Assembly: GCA_900552245.1 (NCBI GenBank)
Contig: URYY01000083.1
Span: forward strand, 1-9,261
Source of the DNA: an uncultured Opitutales bacterium
Lineage (GTDB): Bacteria; Verrucomicrobiota; Verrucomicrobiia; Opitutales; Intestinicryptomonadaceae
Reading direction: 5' to 3'
Length of the DNA stretch: 9,261 bases
Positions within the stretch are counted from its first letter, which is position 1. Every line of letters starts with the position of its first letter. The notes under the pieces are model-generated. The model was given only the letters and a program-made list of their open reading frames with translations, had not been told where the DNA came from and made no database searches. This document shows, piece by piece, positions 5,498 to 9,261 of the stretch. Made by a program: the position numbers and the translations under genes.

Positions 5498-7120
5498 ATG
5501 TATTCGAGCCGCGAACTAAACCTATTAACGCGGCGGCAAGCTCCGCTTTTGCCGCTTGCGTTGCTATTTTCGTTTTGCGCACTAAAGGGCTTTCCTTTTT
5601 TAGAGGAAGGCAAAGTTTACTTTGAAATTCTTGCGGTATTTTTTGCGGCTCTTTTCATACAGATACGCACTGCGCCAAAAGGCCCTCAAAAGCGCTTCCT
5701 GCCCGCAATTTTATTTTTACTTTTAACGGCCCTAAGCGCAGCCTACTTCTGCCAAAGAACTTCTTCAAATCCCTACCCCGACTGGGCTCCGCGCGAAGCT
5801 AAACTCAAACTTGATATTCTTTCCGCAAGCGAAAACGCAAAGGGCACAAGCTATGGAATTGCCCGCGTAATGGAAGCTCCAAAGTACTTTTCAAAAGTTG
5901 AAGGCAAAAAGGTTTGGTTTTTTCTAAACAATACAAGCGACTTATTCAAGGGCCAGCAAGCGGGCGCAAATTTCATCGTCAGGCAAAATAAAAACGAGAG
6001 CGGCTTTGAAAGATACTTGGACGCCCAGGACATAAACTTCATCGTATCCTCAGGCCACGATATAAGCGTGGGAAAGGCGCCCCCGCCCTACTCGTTTTTT
6101 AAGGCGGGCAAAAAGTTTGTCTCGGACAGACTCTCGGTACTTCCCGAAAATTGCGATAAAAACTCGGCCGGTGCGCGGGCGTACAGGGCAATGATTCTGG
6201 GAGATAAGGCTTTGCTTTCAAAAGATTCGCAGAGCGACTTTTCAAAGACGGGCACCATGCACATTTTTGCAGTTAGCGGACTTCATGTTGGAATGTTGGC
6301 TTTCGTAGTGTTTTTACTACTAAATTTTTTGCGCACACCAAAGCGCTTGCAACCTTTTTTGTGCCTTCCCATTGTTTACTTGTATGTGAATATATGCCAG
6401 GCAAAGCCATCGGCAATGCGGGCCTTTCTGATGATAGCCTTCGTGTGGATTTCGGTTGCGCTACTTAGAAAGCCAAAGCCCTTTGCGGGGCTAGTGGCGG
6501 CCTTTATTTTCACATTAATTTTAAATCCGCACACAATTTTCGATGCGGGCTTTGAACTATCGTACATGATAGTGTGCGCGATACTTCTCTATGCGGTGGA
6601 TCTCAACGACGAACTAAACGACGCAATAGAAAGACGCGCCGGCTTTAGCTTGAAAAATCCGCCATTTTACAGGCGCGCTTTGGATAAAATTAGGCGCTAC
6701 ATTGTAGCGGCGCTTTCCATATCTTTTGCCGCAACTCTGGCAAGTGCGCCACTCACTGCCGCCTATTTTAATTATGTGGCCCCCTTGGGAATGTTATTTT
6801 CGCTAGCCTACGTCTTTCTTGCAACACTAGTTGTTGCGCTCGCAGCCCTAGCAATTTTACTGCCGGATTTTATTTTGCAATACACAAATTTAGTGGCTTC
6901 CAAAATAATGCAATTTATGATTCGCGGGGCTGAATTTGGCGCCGATTTAAATTGTACTTTAGATTTTTCGATTTCAAAATCCGCCCTATTTGCAAGCGTC
7001 TGCATAAATATTTTCGCGCTTCTTTACTTTACAAAAGTGAAGGGACGCGCAAAGTGGCTCGTATTCCCCGGCGCGAGTGCATTTGGGCTCACAGGCGCAT
7101 ATCTGGCAGGACAAATTTAA
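5498..7120 (+). CDS. comEC: ComEC/Rec2-family inner-membrane protein, short form
   Basis: ComEC forms the inner-membrane channel that brings single-stranded DNA into the cytoplasm during natural transformation. 540 residues. The N-terminal third has membrane segments (about 15-30, 41-56, 67-84) and a soluble DUF4131-like part (about 100-190). The Competence domain carries its hallmarks: TGTMHIFAVSGLHVGML (251-267), KPSAMRAFLM (303-312), FDAGFELSYM (348-357) and SAPLTAAYFN (416-425), among many hydrophobic helices. The protein ends in a last helix, basic KVKGRAKW and LAGQI. The C-terminal metallo-beta-lactamase-like domain of Bacillus and many Proteobacterial ComECs (about 750-775 residues) is missing. 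The ATG touches the previous stop; tilS starts after one base. No other competence gene is in the window, so a working uptake system cannot be claimed. Confidence 0.9.
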   Translation: MYSSRELNLLTRRQAPLLPLALLFSFCALKGFPFLEEGKVYFEILAVFFAALFIQIRTAPKGPQKRFLPAILFLLLTALSAAYFCQRTSSNPYPDWAPREAKLKLDILSASENAKGTSYGIARVMEAPKYFSKVEGKKVWFFLNNTSDLFKGQQAGANFIVRQNKNESGFERYLDAQDINFIVSSGHDISVGKAPPPYSFFKAGKKFVSDRLSVLPENCDKNSAGARAYRAMILGDKALLSKDSQSDFSKTGTMHIFAVSGLHVGMLAFVVFLLLNFLRTPKRLQPFLCLPIVYLYVNICQAKPSAMRAFLMIAFVWISVALLRKPKPFAGLVAAFIFTLILNPHTIFDAGFELSYMIVCAILLYAVDLNDELNDAIERRAGFSLKNPPFYRRALDKIRRYIVAALSISFAATLASAPLTAAYFNYVAPLGMLFSLAYVFLATLVVALAALAILLPDFILQYTNLVASKIMQFMIRGAEFGADLNCTLDFSISKSALFASVCINIFALLYFTKVKGRAKWLVFPGASAFGLTGAYLAGQI

Positions 7121-7121
7121 A

Positions 7122-8510
7122 ATGAAGAAATTTGACAAGACATTTTTTAAAGATTTTTGCGATTTAAAAAGGCTAGAACCTCAAGCCTTGGCAGAACTGG
7201 AGAAATCCGCCCGCAATGGCGAAACACTTGCAGTTTCGCTATCCGGCGGCAGCGACTCCGTATTTCTGCTTTGCCTTGCCTTGCAAATATTTGAGAAAGA
7301 CAAACTAGCAGCCCTCCACTTTAACCACAAAGTGCGAAAAAATGCCGATATAGACGAAGACTTTGCTCGCGAATTTTGCGAAGCGTGCGGTATAAAGCTC
7401 ATTGTGGGAAGCCGCAAGAATAAGCTTAGAAAAATTTCAGAGGCCGAGCTAAAGAGCGCGCGCGAAAACTTTGTGAGAGAAAGCGCCCAAACTCTCGGAA
7501 TTAAAAAAATTCTCCAAGGGCACATAAAAAGCGACGTTGCAGAAACCATGCTCATGCGCCTCATGCGCGGAGCCTCGCTCGACGGGCTCTGCGCGCCGCG
7601 CCCAATATCAAAGAAAAACGGCCTTGTATTCATACGCCCGCTTCTAACATTAAATAAGAGCGATACGCAGCAGATTCTCAGGGAAAAGAAAATTGAGTGG
7701 CGCGAAGACGAGTCGAACTTTCAAAATGAATTTCTCAGAAACAAATTGAGAAACATCGTAATTCCCGAAATTTTGAAAATTGAAAATGTGGACTTTTTCA
7801 AGGCCTGCTTGAGGAGCCGAAGCCTGCTTGAGGAAGACGCAAACTTCATAGAAAATATCCTTGAAGGCGCGATTTTAAAAGAGTCGGAAAAATCGCTGAG
7901 CCTAAAGGGGCAAGAGTTTTGCCAAAGGGCGATTCTAAGGCGCGCAGCGCAGAGGCTTTTGTCTAAAAACGGACTCTCCGCAAGGGCATCCGCAATAGAT
8001 AAATTTCTGAATGAATGCGAAGGGGGCAAAGACGCCCTTGTAAATGTTGGAAATTCCGCGCTCTGTTTTTTAAAAGCTAGCAACAAACTTTACATAGAGA
8101 ATTTGGAGGCGGAAAAGATATCACCCCAAATTTTAAAACTCGGCGAGAACACGCTGTCGGACGGCTCAAAGATAATCTTAGAAAAGCTAAAAATTAGCGA
8201 TGTCGAGTACGAGAAGATAAAAGCAGGCGCGTATCCGGAATCGCAATTTGCCCACATAATTGAAGTAGAGCAGCTTTGCGCAAAACCCTACGAGGCGGGC
8301 GATGCCTACGCGCCAATCGGAGCAAAGACGCCCAGGCTTGTAAAAGATATGATGTCGGCAAAAAAAACGCCCGCACTGAAACGATTTCGGCTTCCGCTTG
8401 TCTGTTCTAGAGGCGAAATCGTTTGGGCGCCCACACTTGCGCCCGCAGAAAGCTTTAAAATTAGGAAAAATTGCGATGCAATAAGATTGACGTACCTTGA
8501 GCGAAGTTAG
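7122..8510 (+). CDS. tilS: tRNA(Ile)-lysidine synthase
   Basis: Cytoplasmic enzyme that uses ATP to attach lysine to C34 of the CAU-anticodon isoleucine tRNA, so it reads AUA instead of AUG; essential where studied. 462 residues, full length. The ATP-binding PP-loop SGGSDS is at 41-46 and FNHKVR at 67-72. GHIKSDVAETMLMRLMRG (133-150) is the family's GHxxDDxxETxLMRLxRG segment with Ile and Ser at usually His and Asp positions. DESNFQNEFLRNKLRNIVIP (196-215) follows. The C-terminal domain ends with AGDAYAPIG (392-400) and a lysine-rich VKDMMSAKKTP (407-417) typical of TilS_C. An upstream in-frame ATG at 7077 lies inside comEC and was rejected; the ATG at 7122 is one base after the comEC stop. 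ATA codons are common in all genes here, which fits a strong need for this enzyme. Confidence 0.95.
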   Translation: MKKFDKTFFKDFCDLKRLEPQALAELEKSARNGETLAVSLSGGSDSVFLLCLALQIFEKDKLAALHFNHKVRKNADIDEDFAREFCEACGIKLIVGSRKNKLRKISEAELKSARENFVRESAQTLGIKKILQGHIKSDVAETMLMRLMRGASLDGLCAPRPISKKNGLVFIRPLLTLNKSDTQQILREKKIEWREDESNFQNEFLRNKLRNIVIPEILKIENVDFFKACLRSRSLLEEDANFIENILEGAILKESEKSLSLKGQEFCQRAILRRAAQRLLSKNGLSARASAIDKFLNECEGGKDALVNVGNSALCFLKASNKLYIENLEAEKISPQILKLGENTLSDGSKIILEKLKISDVEYEKIKAGAYPESQFAHIIEVEQLCAKPYEAGDAYAPIGAKTPRLVKDMMSAKKTPALKRFRLPLVCSRGEIVWAPTLAPAESFKIRKNCDAIRLTYLERS

Positions 8511-8552
8511 ATGATTAAACATTCTTTATCTTTGCGCAAGTTGCGCGCTTAG
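8511..8552 (+). other. 13-codon open frame between tilS and ftsH
   Basis: An ATG directly follows the tilS TAG and opens a short frame, MIKHSLSLRKLRA, ending eight bases before the ftsH ATG. It could be a coupled minicistron keeping ribosomes moving into ftsH, or chance. It overlaps the hairpin at 8534-8546. No Shine-Dalgarno and no known family. Confidence 0.2.
8534..8546 (+). promoter_or_regulatory. GC-rich hairpin in the tilS-ftsH gap
   Basis: GCGCA(8534-8538) pairs with TGCGC(8542-8546) around a three-base loop, the most GC-rich stem in this gap. GCTTAGTTTTT follows, so a weak attenuator upstream of ftsH is possible, though the T-run is short and five bases away. It may just modulate ftsH translation or do nothing. 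Confidence 0.3.
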
Positions 8553-8560
8553 TTTTTGAT

Positions 8561-9261
8561 ATGACAAAAAATCCCAAAAAAATTTTTAAGCCAAACAGAG
8601 GGCAGGCCAAGACCATGATGGTTTGGGCCTTGCTCATACTCACAGTAATGCTGTTAAAGTTCTTTTCAGATGCAAATCTAGTGCCTGAACAGAATTTTAA
8701 CATAAAAGAGCTGATGAACGCCGCCACCAGCGACTCGCTCACAAAAATTTCAATAAAGAGCGACCCGACAGCCGGGCAGGACTGGTACACGGTAAAAGGC
8801 TCAATAAAAAACCCCGTGTTTGGCAAGCCCGACGCCCCCAAGGATGCGCCGCGCGAACTTCCCTTTGTATTTAACGGAAAAATCTCCGAAGAGCGCTACA
8901 AGGTCTTGACGGCACAAACCGCGCCATGGACGGTTGAGGAAACGCCGGCGGGTTCAATCTGGAGCAATATGCTTATAAGCGTGCTGCCCTTCATACTCTT
9001 TTTGCTTATAATCTACTTTTTGATTTCAAGGCAGATGCGCATGTCTGGCAAAAGCGCAATGAACTTTGGCAAGAGCCGCGCGCGCCTGCTTTCATCAGAA
9101 AAAGATAGAACTACATTTGCAGACGTCGCCGGTTGCGACGAGGCAAAGGAGGAAGTCTCGGAAATTGTGGATTTCCTTAAAAAGCCCGAAAAGTTTAACG
9201 CAATAGGCGCAAAAATCCCTAAGGGAATTTTGATGGTGGGGCCGCCCGGAACCGGTAAGAC
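8561..9261 (+). CDS. ftsH: ATP-dependent membrane zinc protease FtsH (5' part, cut by window end)
   Basis: FtsH is a membrane-anchored hexameric AAA+ protease that degrades misfolded membrane proteins and some regulators. 233 complete codons are visible. Short cytoplasmic N-terminus; membrane helix 1 at about 19-35 (MMVWALLILTVML); periplasmic segment about 36-136; helix 2 at about 137-155; linker MSGKSAMNFGKSRAR (161-175); start of the AAA domain FADVAGCDEAKEEVSEIVDF (186-205), KIPKGILMVGPPGTGK with Walker A GPPGTGKT beginning at 227. The second region of homology and the HExxH zinc protease domain lie beyond the edge. The periplasmic part has WYTVKGSIKNPVFG, a style I associate with Verrucomicrobiota. 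The ATG at 8561 is 50 bases after the tilS stop; no Shine-Dalgarno is visible. tilS-ftsH order is common in bacteria. Confidence 0.95.
   Translation, partial: MTKNPKKIFKPNRGQAKTMMVWALLILTVMLLKFFSDANLVPEQNFNIKELMNAATSDSLTKISIKSDPTAGQDWYTVKGSIKNPVFGKPDAPKDAPRELPFVFNGKISEERYKVLTAQTAPWTVEETPAGSIWSNMLISVLPFILFLLIIYFLISRQMRMSGKSAMNFGKSRARLLSSEKDRTTFADVAGCDEAKEEVSEIVDFLKKPEKFNAIGAKIPKGILMVGPPGTGK

Noticed and set aside
7181..7633. A 150-codon open frame on the minus strand inside tilS.
   Set aside because: It is antisense to the PP-loop region of a well-supported gene, is serine/arginine-rich as expected of a shadow frame, and has no recognisable domain.

Overview
The window reads as ordinary chromosomal DNA, with no phage, IS element, CRISPR array, tRNA or rRNA recognised. 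The best taxonomic guess is Verrucomicrobiota, probably class Opitutae. This rests on the FtsH N-terminal half (a long inter-membrane segment with a WYTVKGSIKNPV stretch, then MSGKSAMNFGKSRAR before the AAA domain), on the tilS-ftsH adjacency, and on a small Wza-like exporter next to a fused Wzc-type kinase. It is recall of family appearance, not a search. Base and codon use look even across all genes (many AGA and ATA codons). Most starts lack a Shine-Dalgarno sequence and are preceded instead by A-rich DNA.

Layout. Positions 1-30 may hold the first ten codons of a gene reading leftward out of the window. Positions 31-469 hold no convincing gene but several inverted repeats, a perfect TATAAT, and what is probably the leader of the next genes. 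rpmI (L35) and rplT (L20) follow, closed by a strong symmetrical terminator at 1127-1156; infC, often found just ahead of rpmI, is not there. Next is a two-gene unit (1286-4335) with a small outer-membrane-type polysaccharide export protein and an 800-residue co-polymerase/tyrosine autokinase, closed by a second terminator at 4351-4385. Last is a tightly packed unit running off the right edge: a lipoprotein of the Leu/Ile/Val-binding type (4400), a short ComEC (5498, zero-base gap), tilS (7122, one-base gap) and ftsH (8561, cut by the window end).

How the parts work together. rpmI-rplT makes two large-subunit ribosomal proteins and is probably self-regulated by L20. The export protein and kinase form the usual pair that controls chain length and moves polysaccharide across the envelope. 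The last unit mixes a possible solute sensor, a DNA-uptake channel, an essential tRNA-modifying enzyme and an essential membrane protease; it is a co-transcribed set, not one obvious pathway.

Most unusual: the kinase carries, on its cytoplasmic N-terminus, a run in which every third residue from 37 to 73 is tyrosine (13 in register). Also worth attention are a 9-base motif repeated 49 and 48 bases ahead of the rpmI and rplT starts, the structured region at 84-296, and a ComEC without its usual C-terminal metallo-beta-lactamase-like domain.
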